A stretch of 64,000 bases of DNA from Stropharia rugosoannulata (Eukaryota; Basidiomycota; Agaricomycetes; Agaricales; Strophariaceae). The stretch covers positions 310,001-374,000 of the forward strand of contig JANCIK010000004.1 of NCBI GenBank assembly GCA_028532985.1, in the 5' to 3' direction. Both the position numbers and the translations under genes were made by a program. Positions 24,434 to 35,115 of the stretch are shown here, piece by piece. The notes under the pieces were generated by a model, which saw only the letters and a list, made by a program, of their open reading frames with translations, searched no databases and was not told where the DNA came from. Numbering within the stretch: the stretch's first letter is position 1; every line of letters starts with the position of its first letter.

Positions 24434-26138
24434 TTATATCTTCTTTGGTTTGCTTGGAATCTTACGGACGCGGCCAGCATATTTGACCTGAACTGGATAA
24501 GCTCTAGTTATACCAAAGAGCTTCTGTATCTGTTTGAACGAAGGTGATAGACGCGTGACCGTCTCATCTGAGTTAGATGCCTTGGGTTCAAGGGTAATAA
24601 CACCTAAAAACAGCGGGTTAGTCAAGAAATGAGTATCACTAAGAAACACGTACCCTGTTTTTCAACAATGTTGAACTTGTTAAATACTTCTTCTACTAAA
24701 AGAAGGATATTATCCAGTGTAGCATGTCCCTGCTCACAGTTAGAAAGAAACCGTTCATTAAAAAGTATCAATACAGACGTACACCAACGGAAGGAGTCCA
24801 AGTGCAATCATTTATCAAGCAAATGTCAGCTTGCGGGAGCTGCAACTTCATTTCACGCTTCAAAAATAGTGGAAAGATTATACTCACCTTACTTAATGCG
24901 ATCTGAGCGATGATAATGTTGGGTTGAAACAATTGCTGAAGTACTAATAGTTTAGCAGCGCCTTAGACAAAGTTGACTTTCTCACCAGTTTCCGCAATGA
25001 AAACAACCAACTAATTCCATTGACTTCACTATAAGTCTTTCCTTGCCTAATCAGCATAGAATCCACTATTCTTTGGGCCAGTGTTCTCTCATGAGAAAGG
25101 AAAGTAACGAAGTGGGTCTGACGCGGAAAAAGCGGCATAAAACGACCCCAGAATTGATCACTCAGCGATATGCGTAGGGAACGTATGAATACAGATAAAT
25201 TTGTAGGAGGATTGTCGAGTGGGATATCGATGTCCGAAGGGAATTGATAAGGTGGGTCGTACCAGTGAGCATCGGCAGCATGTCTGATATCCCAGGGAGG
25301 ATCATGGTTGGGCCTCTGCAAGTACTGAAAACTGTCTACCTTTCCTGTGAATGAGGCGATGGCATAGTCTTTCGCCTTGTCATGCCCAGTCACTACAATC
25401 AATGATCCATTGGGTTGCACCGGCGAGTCAGAGTAAGAGGTGATCAATTTGTACCAGTGAACCGCATTTCTGTGAATGTATTCGTGCAGTCGATCCGTCG
25501 ATTTGAGGTCCTCTCGATGCGCCCCTTCAGGTAGGATTAAAGTCGCCCCTTCTCGTTTCGTCGACTTGAAGGTTACGGAACTGTACTTGTTCTAAGTTAG
25601 GTACAACTATCACTGTGCAGAGAATTATTGCGCACAGTGGTTCTGTAGAGTGTTTAGTAGCCTTGACACCGGCACTTGTTATGATAGTTCCAGGTTTGAA
25701 AAAGTTGGGAATAGACAAGACCTCCGACGGTTCAAGGTTTGGTTCGAATGGGTGAAACTCGTGAGGGAGCAACCTTTGCACGGGGTCATCGGCAGAGCAA
25801 AAGATGTTGAAGTAGAAAATAAAGGCCCCATAGTTGTCTATCCTACCAACATCACCAATCCGTATCCCACTTCGAATGTGCTCTATTGTGGACGGCATTT
25901 TCCCGTACGGACAATATAGAGGTAAGCCATGACCTTGTAAGAGCATCGAACGGTTGTAGGCATCGGCGGAAGTCGTGGAGCCATGTACTGTGAGTAACAA
26001 AGGAAAAGCTTCAACGTCATGCCTGCGACTACTCCGAGGAGCAGCGGTGTTATCAGCAGACCATACAGTGCCAGGCCCTCCAGAGCAGGATAACGAGCAG
26101 GACAGACTGTTGAGCGAGGAATTAGGCCTTGTCTGCAT
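24434..26138 (-). CDS. Multicopy unnamed family, short form, copy C (divergent)
   Basis: Start ATG at 26138 (MQTRPNSSLNSLSCS). Module 1: LLQGHGLPLYCPYGKMPS, then IGDVGRIDNYGAFIFYFNIF and FFKPGTIITSAGVK, ending at EPL. An intron at the family's conserved site follows and splicing gives SVTFKSTKREGATLILPEG. Module 2: AHREDLKSTDRLHEYI, NAVHWYKLI, PNGSLIVVTGHDKAKDYA, then SVFIRSLRISLS. Module 3, after splicing: QLFQPNIIIAQIAL, PQADICLINDCTW, HATLDNILLLVEEVFNKF and GVITLEPKASNSDE, with the stop at 24434-24436. It departs from its paralogues at two otherwise fixed positions: VTGH where others have VTGC, and KDYA where others have DWA. Seven or so exons. Function unknown. Confidence 0.75.
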
Positions 26139-26445
26139 CAATTGCCTTTGAAAATGAGATTTGATCGTTATGGTTCAGAAAACGATGGATCAACAGATAC
26201 ACGTGATCTGGGTGTGCACGGCTCTTGCCACTGGTTAGTAGCCTTTTGATCAGGTTCAGACAAGAAATAAGGCCAGGATTCAGAAGAGAGATAGTAGACA
26301 CAAGGGAGGTGCAGTGGACGCAGATAAGTGGTGATTATCGACACCCAATCGCGCTTGGAGGCGCGCCAAACAAGTGGGCGCGCACTGATACCTATAATGG
26401 AAACAGGCGGTCCCAGTTCCTCAGCGGACTTCGAAGCGGTAGCGC

Positions 26446-26472
26446 AAAAAAAAAAAAAAAAAAAAAAAAAAA
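26446..26472 (+). repeat. Homopolymer of 27 A
   Basis: Uninterrupted A27, preceded by a G/C-rich stretch with ggcgcgcc and gggcgcgc and followed by gaagctgtattcc. It could be the tail of a retroposed RNA, but I find no clear Pol III boxes or target duplication, so only the tract is called. Confidence 0.9.
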
Positions 26473-26930
26473 GAAGCTGTATTCCCGGGCATAGGTCATG
26501 GTAATACCACAAGACTATCATGTATGATCGGGACCAGGTGTGGTGCGCTATTACCTTCTTGACCCAGGTTTACTTCAGCTTCCTATCTCTCAAGATGTCG
26601 TATCTAGTTTCCTCGCACCGATACATGCTTTTTAGGTTGGTGCCAATGCATGGATAAGACGCAAGTCCAGGTCAACCATGCTTGGCCACATGTACGGTCA
26701 CTGATGTCCCATTATGTGGCGCATGTTGGTGTTCGAGGCAAGATACTACAGATCAAACTTGCGATTTCAGGCCGATGCTTCACACGGCAATACGAGTCCA
26801 TCTTTCTTTGAACAGTGTGACGCGGGAAGACACCTGGGGAGCAAAAAAAATGCGCGAACAAAAGTGAACCAAAATAGGGCAAGAACGTTGACAAAGATTG
26901 CTATAAATTTATGCCACGAGAGGTCAACGT

Positions 26931-26968
26931 TTCAACGTTCAACGTTCACGTTCACGTTGAACGTTGAA
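26931..26968. repeat. Perfect palindrome of ttcaacgtt words
   Basis: Arms ttcaacgttcaacgt (26931-26945) and acgttgaacgttgaa (26954-26968) are exact inverted copies around an 8-nt spacer (tcacgttc). They could form a 15-bp hairpin or a double protein-binding site. Confidence 0.9.
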
Positions 26969-27671
26969 CCGCACGCGTCACGAGCAGGTATGGACAAAAA
27001 GGGAAATTCGCGCGGTATTACTAATTTTTCACACGGGGGGAAGGTCAGTTTAAAAGAACGATTCCTATAAATAGGACTCGTAATAGGACTCGTAAAATGT
27101 GAATGGATCAGTAAAATTGCACCCCGAGTGAGTCTAGAGATTTTTTCACTCACACGCTCGCTATGTTGAGACGTGACGATCCAGCTGCATATAGTATCCA
27201 TATCGTCTCTCGTTCCGATTCTGCTAGCATGAGGCCAACACATACATGAGGGAGTGTGGGTTGTGTTGCCAGCGTGCACAAGGTCTATCTTTAGAGACTC
27301 AACCTCTTACTTAGACAAATCCGCCGAAGTTATGTTTTTAAAAACCTTTGGCTTGGTGGAAAAAATAAATAAAAGCATGGCTTTCTCAGAGTATTAACTG
27401 AAAGCATTTTAATCGGCCTATATGTTCAAATAATTGTTTGCAAATAGCTAATTCAGTACTCCGAATTTGTAAACTTGGATCCTACACAAAGACGGCACAT
27501 AGTAGAGATGAACAAGAACGAAGATTACATGGATAGGGGAGAATAATAACATTGTGTCAGAGCAAGACGAAAGCACGACAACTTGACGATAACATTTGAA
27601 ATTGATCCATAGCGGCGAGGAAAAACAAATCTACTAGAAGGCGGAACAGTGACCCAAAGGAAATACTTATT

Positions 27672-29448
27672 TTACTTTCCGACGCGTTCACTACCAGCAT
27701 ACCACATCGGTATTGTTGGCCTGTCCTTACACCTCACCCATAGTTTTAAACGAGGAATTACCGAGCCTATATCGTCTGCTGAACACGTTGCAGCACGAGG
27801 ACTAAGTGTCAAACATCCTGGGATACATATACTATAGTCGTGACAAACGAGAAAGGGACATGAGGCACTTACCGTCGTTGTCAATCGCAGTATGTGACAT
27901 GAGCACCCGGTGGATTAAAATCAGCAAGTTTGCCTTGGTTGCGGGTCCCTAAGTCATATTAACATCGCAAGGTTTCTCAAACAACATACATGTGCTCACC
28001 CCACGAGATAAAAGGGACCAACAAGAATCCTCGATGAGACATATTTGTGCAAATGGGTGCTGCCATATGTCAGTATGGATAGCAATGTAGAAAACTGACT
28101 TACTTGGGTGAGTAGAATTTGCGCGAGCATGATGTTGGGCTGAAATAATTGCTGTGGTCAAGCTGAATGTTAGTGAGGATAACAACACTGGAAATCAACT
28201 TTACCATGGTCCGGCATTCTGCTAGATTTGAAACAATGTCTGCCTCGGAATGCACCAGTTTTAGACGATGAACAGTGAGATCAACCAGTCGCCGGATGAG
28301 CGAGCGTCTCTCGTTTATAAAGCTGACAAATGACGAGCGGTAGGGGACATAAGGCATTGTGTACAACCAGCAGTCAGTACTTAGCGATACCCGTAGTGTT
28401 CGAGCAAATATGCATTGACTTTTCGTTGGGTCATCGGGCGACATATAGACTTTAGTAAAGGTTTGTGATGGCTTATACCAATTACAGCCCACGACATGGT
28501 CACACAACCAAGGCCGCTTGAAGTTCGGAAGCCAGCTATATTGAAGCTCCACTTCATCGACTAATCCGCTAGACGATACATTGCAAAAAGCTGCGTTTGC
28601 CCAGTCTTTTGCTTTGTCACAGCCTGTCACAACGACTAGAGCGCCATTAGGATGCACAACGTTAGCCGCGTAGTTGTTTATATGTTGATACCAGTGGCGA
28701 GCATGTCGATGAACATATTCGTGAAGCTTATCTGTGCATACCAGGTCTTCCCTTGACGCACCATCGCGCAAAATCAGGATGCCACCTTCCCGAGCCTTTG
28801 ACTTGAAAGTTATCTCATTACTGTGTTGATATACATGAGTGGTCTATAATGTACAAATATAGCCTGTTCACTTACAGTGGGTCAGAGCGATCTTTGACGA
28901 CTTGAATGCCGTCGCTCGTGATGATGGTTCCCGGTGGAAAGTAATTGGGCTGGGAGCGAATTTCAGAGGGATGGGGTGGGTCGGTGGGTTGAAATTCCCG
29001 GGGGATTCTGATCTTTTCGTGACACGGGTGCTCCCGAGGTAGAAACATGTTGAAAAAAAATTGAAAGGCACCCTGCTCGTTGATTATTCCTACATCGCCT
29101 ATCTGCATACCCCTCTTTATATGATCGGGCGAGCTAGGGAAGGCTCCGCGTGGTAGCCAGAATGGGAAGCCGTGGCCTTTGAGCAGCAACGAGTGAGTGT
29201 ATGCATTAGCATTGCCGGATCTTCCTTGAACCATAGATACAGATGGGAATCCCATTATTCTATTCGGAATGCGGGGAACATCTTTGAGCGCGTTCCTCTC
29301 ACTCAATAAAGACGACACTTTGGACGAGCAGACTGAGGGTGGAACAGCAATATCATCGTGCGCTGCAGAGAGATTTCCTGACACCTGCCCAAGATAAGTT
29401 ATTAAGTTAGCAACAAAAATGCGTATATGCGTATTCGCGTACCATCAT
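27672..29448 (-). CDS. Multicopy unnamed family, short form, copy D
   Basis: The best-preserved short form. Exon 1 is just ATGATG (29443-29448) directly followed by a GTACGCG donor; exon 2 begins at 29384 (VSGNLSAAHDDI). Module 1: LLKGHGFPFWLPRGAFPSS, IGDVGIINEQGAFQFFFNMF and FPPGTIITSDGIQVVK, ending at DPL. After the conserved intron: NEITFKSKAREGGILILR. Module 2: DGASREDLVCTDKLHEYVH, ARHWYQHINNY, PNGALVVVTGCDKAKDWAN, IFARTLRVSLS, FVSFINERRSLIRRLVDL. Module 3: QLFQPNIMLAQILL, PFAQICLIEDSCW, then GCLTLSPRAAT and RCKDRPTIPMWYAG, with the stop at 27672-27674. Seven or so exons, about 480 residues. No signal peptide or membrane helix. Role unknown. Confidence 0.78.
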
Positions 29449-29560
29449 AATACCTCTTTACAACTGTTTGAAGTCAGCGGCAGATGGAGTACAAATCAAA
29501 CAGAGGGTGCTGTCCAATCAACGCGCCTTACCCGTGTGAACTTCGTCATCGACGCATGAT

Positions 29561-29834
29561 CTTCCCTCTCTGCCTTGCCCGTAACAGTCACCACGACCAT
29601 CTCGCTCGTTCGCCCTGTCTTCATTCGCGTCACTCTCTTCAATATCTTCGTGGCCCAGCACACCCGTCACCATGTCCACCAACGCCGAAAAAATTCCCAT
29701 GACCGACAATTCCAGCGAGGTATGTTAAAGTATCATGCCCCCGGTTCTCCCGTCTACATTGCTGCCACGTCTACCGATACGTCTTACTTAGATTCTCCTT
29801 TACCTTCCGTCCTTCCCTCTCTGCCTTGCCCGTA
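29561..29834 (+). repeat. 23-bp direct repeat pair
   Basis: The word cttccctctctgccttgccc followed by gta occurs at 29561-29583 and again at 29812-29834. The second copy forms the polypyrimidine tract of the candidate small gene's intron. Confidence 0.85.
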
Positions 29835-29964
29835 GCACAAATTCCAATTTGCATTTTCATGCGGAAAAACTGCAGCAACATCCAAGATCATTTATGGGAA
29901 TCGGGATGCTGTAGAGAGAACCAAGTTGAAAGGACGGTGTATCATAAGTGACTCATCTTCATAG
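29672..29964 (+). CDS. Candidate two-exon small protein
   Basis: CACC-ATG at 29672 opens MSTNAEKIPMTDNSSE, which ends exactly at GAG|GTATGTT (29719). A pyrimidine-rich acceptor, tgcccgtag, at 29835 leads to 42 open codons (HKFQFAFSCGKTAATSK ... RCIISDSSS) and TAG at 29962-29964, about 58 residues in all. The acceptor tract is part of a 23-bp word also present in the putative leader. It could be a real small gene or the captured 5' end of a larger one. No family recognised. Confidence 0.3.
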
Positions 29965-30918
29965 CTGGCAAGCTTATTTGAAGGCATATATTTCTAGCGA
30001 AGTGTTGACGCCCACATAAGGTGGTACATAGGGTGTTATTTAGATAGTTGTTACATAGCCGCCTCGAGCTTGGCTTCCACCGTTTTGGCTTAAGCGAGCA
30101 ACAGCGTCAACAAATTACGTAACTTCAGTCACTTGACATCATAGCAAACTGCCGCAGCATGTAACAAGAAAACCCGCTCTTCTCCTGCAGGCGGAGTGAG
30201 CGACGATGATGTACTAAGCGCCAGAAGGTATGCTCTTGATTTTGATGCGCCGACGTCGTGCATTCTCTGCGCTTACACGTTTTATTCACATTCCCCTCAA
30301 TCAAGGCAGGACTCCCACGCTTGCGAACTTGTTGGTCTAGCCACAGTTACAGTCATAAGTGTTCGTCGCGCCGCATTGTCCTCATAATAGCAATTGTGAG
30401 CACTCCTTGTTCTAAACTCAAACTTGGGCATTGTTTTTCGCAATAGTTGAAAATAATATTTAAAATCACGCTGAGAAGCCGGTACTGCCATGTATTAGTT
30501 TTGCACGGGCATCAAATTTCTAGTAACGCTTCGGGTTCAGTTGAGAGGTGGCTGAGCACCTCTAGCACCGCTAATGTTGTGCCTTCACTTGGTTTCCTCT
30601 CCAGAAAATGCTGACTTAAGGTCTAGAGCACGATACAACCATCTCAACGCTTATGTACATCATGTGCAAAACGGGTTAAAAGGACTATCTACATGGGCAC
30701 CGGCGGAGAATGTGACGACGAGCCACAATACGGGACTATACTGTCACCGATACCCGCTTTGACTCCCAAATATCCATCTTTTTGGGGTTACAGAAGCGTG
30801 AGGATTATCTCGATAACAGATCGACATGACCTTTATGGAAATTTGCACTGCTTTTTAAGGCTGAGAACATATAAAGCACCCACAGTACCACCCTTTCACT
30901 TCCATCTTGCCTCCCTTC
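29965..30918. other. Upstream region of copy E
   Basis: About 950 bp. No coding exon recognised. The last 40 bp before the copy E start are C/T-rich, as in a leader. Confidence 0.4.
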
Positions 30919-33900
30919 ATGGCGTCAAGCGACCCTCCCGCGGAGTTTACATACGGCAATTATAGGGAAGTCCTACCGCTAGACACTACTACACCGGAAA
31001 GAAATGCGAAGGTTAGATGCCAATCTCGCAGCTCATCATACTTGTATGCTCACTGCTTGTACTAATTACCTTTAGCTTTCCGTACGCAAAATCCCGTACG
31101 ACTATCTTCCCCTCGATCCGATTGTCCGTGGTGATTACAACGGCGAAGACCAGTCTAGGAGAGATATAAGTCTTGATTCTGCAAATTATGATCTGGAGGA
31201 CCTGCAATCCTCTCCACCTATCCGTTCAAGTTATAATAGAGAAGCAATCGAGAAGTGGGCCATGGATGGAGTTGCCAAGGGTTTCAATGCTCAGGCCCAG
31301 GAAAAAACTGACGGTTCTCAGACACCTCCCAATGAGCCACAGAGGGAGAAAGGAATTCCCAGCGATATAGGTAAGTATCCAATATGATCATGCTCCGATT
31401 CACTTTATTAATTCCGGTGTATAGACGAAATTCTTCGAGAAAATCCAAGAATTACAGGCCTGGTCGTATCAAATGCCGCGGTAAAACATGGTTATGGCTC
31501 AACTTATTTTACCTTGCAAGGAGAAATTGATGGTAATAAGATGTTTATAAGCTGTAGAATTGACTCTCACTAACAATCAACCTTATCAAATAGAAAACGG
31601 GATAGAACAAGATGAGATTGAATTGGAAAAAGGTGTAACGAGAGATGGGTCTCATATTGTATGTCAACTTCATTGTCATCTGATTCGCCGTCATGGTTAA
31701 TGGCTGAAATTCTTCACCACCTTTTCAGGTGGATGAATCATGGGAGGCACAAGACAACGATCCTTCCGTCAAGGATAATATTCTAGATCTATCTGAAATC
31801 AAAGAGTCCGACTCATACTCACAAAAGAATGTTAGCATTTTGGAGGTAAGTGGCTCGTAACTACAGATGTTGGTTCTGTATATATTCTAATCTTCTTCGT
31901 TTATAAGGAACCTGATATCACGTTTACCAGAGCGGACTGGGCCCATCTCCTCGTAGATGTACCGGTAAGCGTCATATTCAACAGGATAGGTTTGGAATGT
32001 TATTAATGTTGATCAAGTTGCCTACACGTCCCTCTAGAACTGGAAGTCAGACAAAACAAAAGAAAGATTCTGTACCACTTTTCTCTCAGAGGCGTGACGA
32101 TAACAATCAGGTAATGAATATATCTGTTCTGATTCATTTTGGGGTTTAACCTTTCAATTAACGTATTAACGTATTAGGTACCTTCTACGCCCGTCAGGAA
32201 CACACCTCAAGAAGTCCCATTGGCGCCCACCAAGCCAAAAAGGACAACAGCCGCGCGCTCGGCTGCTCTGACCCAAAGTTAGTAGTATCAAGCGATGTTT
32301 TTAACCCACTCAGAATTGTTTTGTAGGTCCACAAGCCGCAACAGCAAGTCAAGCGGCATCGACTAAGTACTTGCACCCACATGGTCATGTGGACCGAGAT
32401 GCGCGTCGAAGTCAAGCCTTAAGCCCAGGTGCGTATCCTTACTTCTCTACCGGTCCCACCACTGTTGCTAAAGAATTGCAGAGGATCGCCACCCTGACAA
32501 TTCGAGAAGGTCGCGATCTCGCGGACGGCGACCTGGTAGTAGGCTATTAATCATGGTGCTTCAATTCAAGGTTACTCACTTCGTCGAACCTCAGATTACA
32601 AGGAGCCAGAGGGGCTGAACTCAAGCGATGATGCGCGTCAAAATCGCCTTCCCGACAATACTGAAGCCTCGCGTTCTCGTGAGCGGGCCGGTAAGTCATT
32701 CTTCAATAATACTTCAACCCAGAAGTCAGCATCGTTAATTACACTCAGAACATAAGGAGCGACAGCATCGTCGCGAACTTGGAGAAGCCCCCCCAGCCTC
32801 AGCTAGGGTCGCCGAAAAGAGCGTCGGTCCCTCGAAGAAGCAAATTGGTGACATATCTGCAGGTACGGCTCCTAACCTGCTCTTGTATTACAAGTGTGGG
32901 GCTGCTTAACTGTCGAACTTAGGTGAGAACGAAACCTACAATCCCGAAGTCAAATTACTTCAGTTTGACGCATCATCCATCAATCACAGCAACTTGGTAA
33001 TGCAACCTATTGTCTTGTTGGTTGAGATTTTCTAATGATCGGTCCAATTGCTTATTAGTGCTGGTACTACTGTTGCCGTAACCATAGCTTTTTAGGCAAA
33101 TTCTTGTCATCAGCTATTATCCGTGATCCGTTCGAACAAAATCCTTCTATTTGGTCTCCGATATGGGATCCTCCCGGCGGACACCAAATATCAGTTGGAG
33201 ACATTGGATACCAAGATATCGACGGTCGTTTCCATGCCATATTCAACATCCTTGACCCCCAGGAAGTAGACCGCGCCCGCGGTCTTAGCCCTCAGACGCC
33301 GGCTTTTGAGAAGCTTGAACTTAATGATACCAAGCTAATAGTGCGTGATGTCCCACCTATGTTTTGCACGCGAAATGCTTCAGGCAGGTAAGTCTATATT
33401 TTCTGTAATTCATGGATTAAGGCATTGATTGTGCTTCATAGCCCGATGACCGCGGGGCAGCCTACCAAGTTCAAGATAGATATAAAGGCAAATGACTTCA
33501 CTGCAATATCTGTATTTCCGGATGGCGGTTCCATGACTTCATTCCCCATCACCGATATAAGAGACAATTATCGCGACTACTTTGAGCGGAATGCCCCATT
33601 ATGGTATCAAAATGCCTGTGAACGCGACTATAGATTGAAGAAATTCAATGGTTCTCTCTTTTTCATTGCTCAGGTTATGAATTTTCGTGTATTCGGACAA
33701 CTGGTATCAGGTCAATCTGATGGCCTGAACGGCGGGAGCTTTAAGGAGTCCGTTATCTACAAGCCCACGGGTGTTACTCAATACGACTACACCTGGCAAC
33801 AGCCCACACCAAGGAAGAATTCGCCCAATATCCATATAGTCTCTACTCCAGTGTTGCACCAGCTTAGGCAGAAGGGTGCCGCAATCGAGCCAGAAGCACG

Positions 33901-34338
33901 AACTGTTGCTGCTTCCCCGGTGGCTATTTGGATGGACGACAGCTCTTGGAAACAACATCTCAGGAAGAACAGGTTGATCAATGAGCAACCGGTCCCCTCA
34001 GACCAGTCTTCTTCAATGTTAGGCTCATTTTTGCAGCCAATGCCTTTGGGAGCTGCCTCTCGTTCCAGCTTAGCTGTCTCACATATACTTAACACAGCTG
34101 GAAATCAAGAAGGACATTTAGCAACCCCCACCTCTCGGAAGTCATCATTTTCTTCCAGAGTGTCTGCCTGGTTTTCAACCTTGGCTAAGAAGTTTCATAT
34201 TCCGAAGAAACGAGGCAAGCATTGATGTTTTGTTATCAGATAGTGTAACTAACACTCATTTACTTATTAGCCGTCAGTGGAGAGCTTGAAGAATCTGTAA
34301 AGTTGGTAGACCTTATGGTCGATCCTAACAATTTGTAA
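30919..34338 (+). CDS. Multicopy unnamed family, long form, copy E
   Basis: ATG at 30919 (MASSDPPAEFTYGNYREV); exon 1 ends at 31011 and exon 2 runs 31076-31370. About a dozen short exons then encode a charged, probably disordered half, including ENPRITGLVVSNAAVKHGYG, PLAPTKPKRTTAARSAAL and an Arg/Ser-rich RSRSRGR piece. Core module 1: CWYYCCRNHSF, then VGDIGYQDIDGRFHAIFNI (about 33200). Core module 2: FPDGGS, APLWYQNACE, FNGSLFFIAQV, YDYTWQQP and SPVAIWMDDSSWKQH. A Ser-rich tail ends KFHIPKKR. The final exon (SGELEESVKLVDLMVD, TAA at 34336-34338) needs a GC-AG intron (CGAG|GCAAGC); without it the protein would stop six bases on. The copy looks intact. Function unknown. Confidence 0.75.
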
Positions 34339-35115
34339 GCTTTTGTGTCAGATTGTTCGCCCTGAAGCTTTTAGCCCTGTTTTCCTCTACCTTGAAATGT
34401 CGAATGGACCAATGAGAGGAGTGACCCGAATCGTCATTAGTATTATTCTGTGACACATTTGAGTTTATGTAGTGGTCGCAAATGAATATTGGTAGTCGGT
34501 AAATGGGTAGCCTTCAGTCAAGTCAAACTCCGCGTGTAGCCTGTAAATATCACCTGCAATCAGAATCACAGTTTGTGTAAACATATGCACTTGTTAGCAA
34601 AATGCGGTCTCGCTTTAGGCTTGAAAAGATTTAACATTCTCTTCTCCTCAAGTCAACCCGCCTATACTAACTCCGTAGATGAAATATAATTTGAATATAC
34701 CTTATACAAGCTCAGCAACAAATGCGCTGGAACTTGAGCTTGAACCGTTTTTAATTGTCAGGTTCCGAGACAGAATGCCATACGTATTCGGCTAGCATAA
34801 ATTTGATGATATGCGACTTGTTTGGCACGGATGAGAATGCTCTCCTATCTGAGATGTACTTAAGCACCAAACAGTTGGTGATGTGAAATTTCATCTGCCC
34901 TTTATGTTCCAACGGGCACATTAATATTTAGGTTGGGGCAATAATTCTGGGTGCTTAAAACTTTTCTACCCGCTTTCTTGCGACTTAATGTACACTACAA
35001 AACATTTAGTGGACCGCATATAACACTAGACAGCTAATAGTCATTTATGATCAGAGAGCAAAATATGCACAACAAAGCAAAACGAAGAGGCAAAAGGGCT
35101 CATCGTAGGATGAGG
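34339..35115. other. Convergent 3' region of copies E and F
   Basis: About 780 bp between two stop codons. A/T-rich with no coding or RNA signal seen. Confidence 0.45.

Larger units (their letters stand above)
26139..27671. other. Intergenic with simple repeats
   Basis: About 1.5 kb. It contains the A27 run (26446-26472), the palindrome at 26931-26968 and a short duplication, ataggactcgta, at about 27068-27092. No gene supported. Confidence 0.45.

Noticed and set aside
26165..26521. Processed retrogene or SINE ending in the A27 run
   Set aside because: No clear Pol III boxes, target-site duplication or recognisable parent gene.
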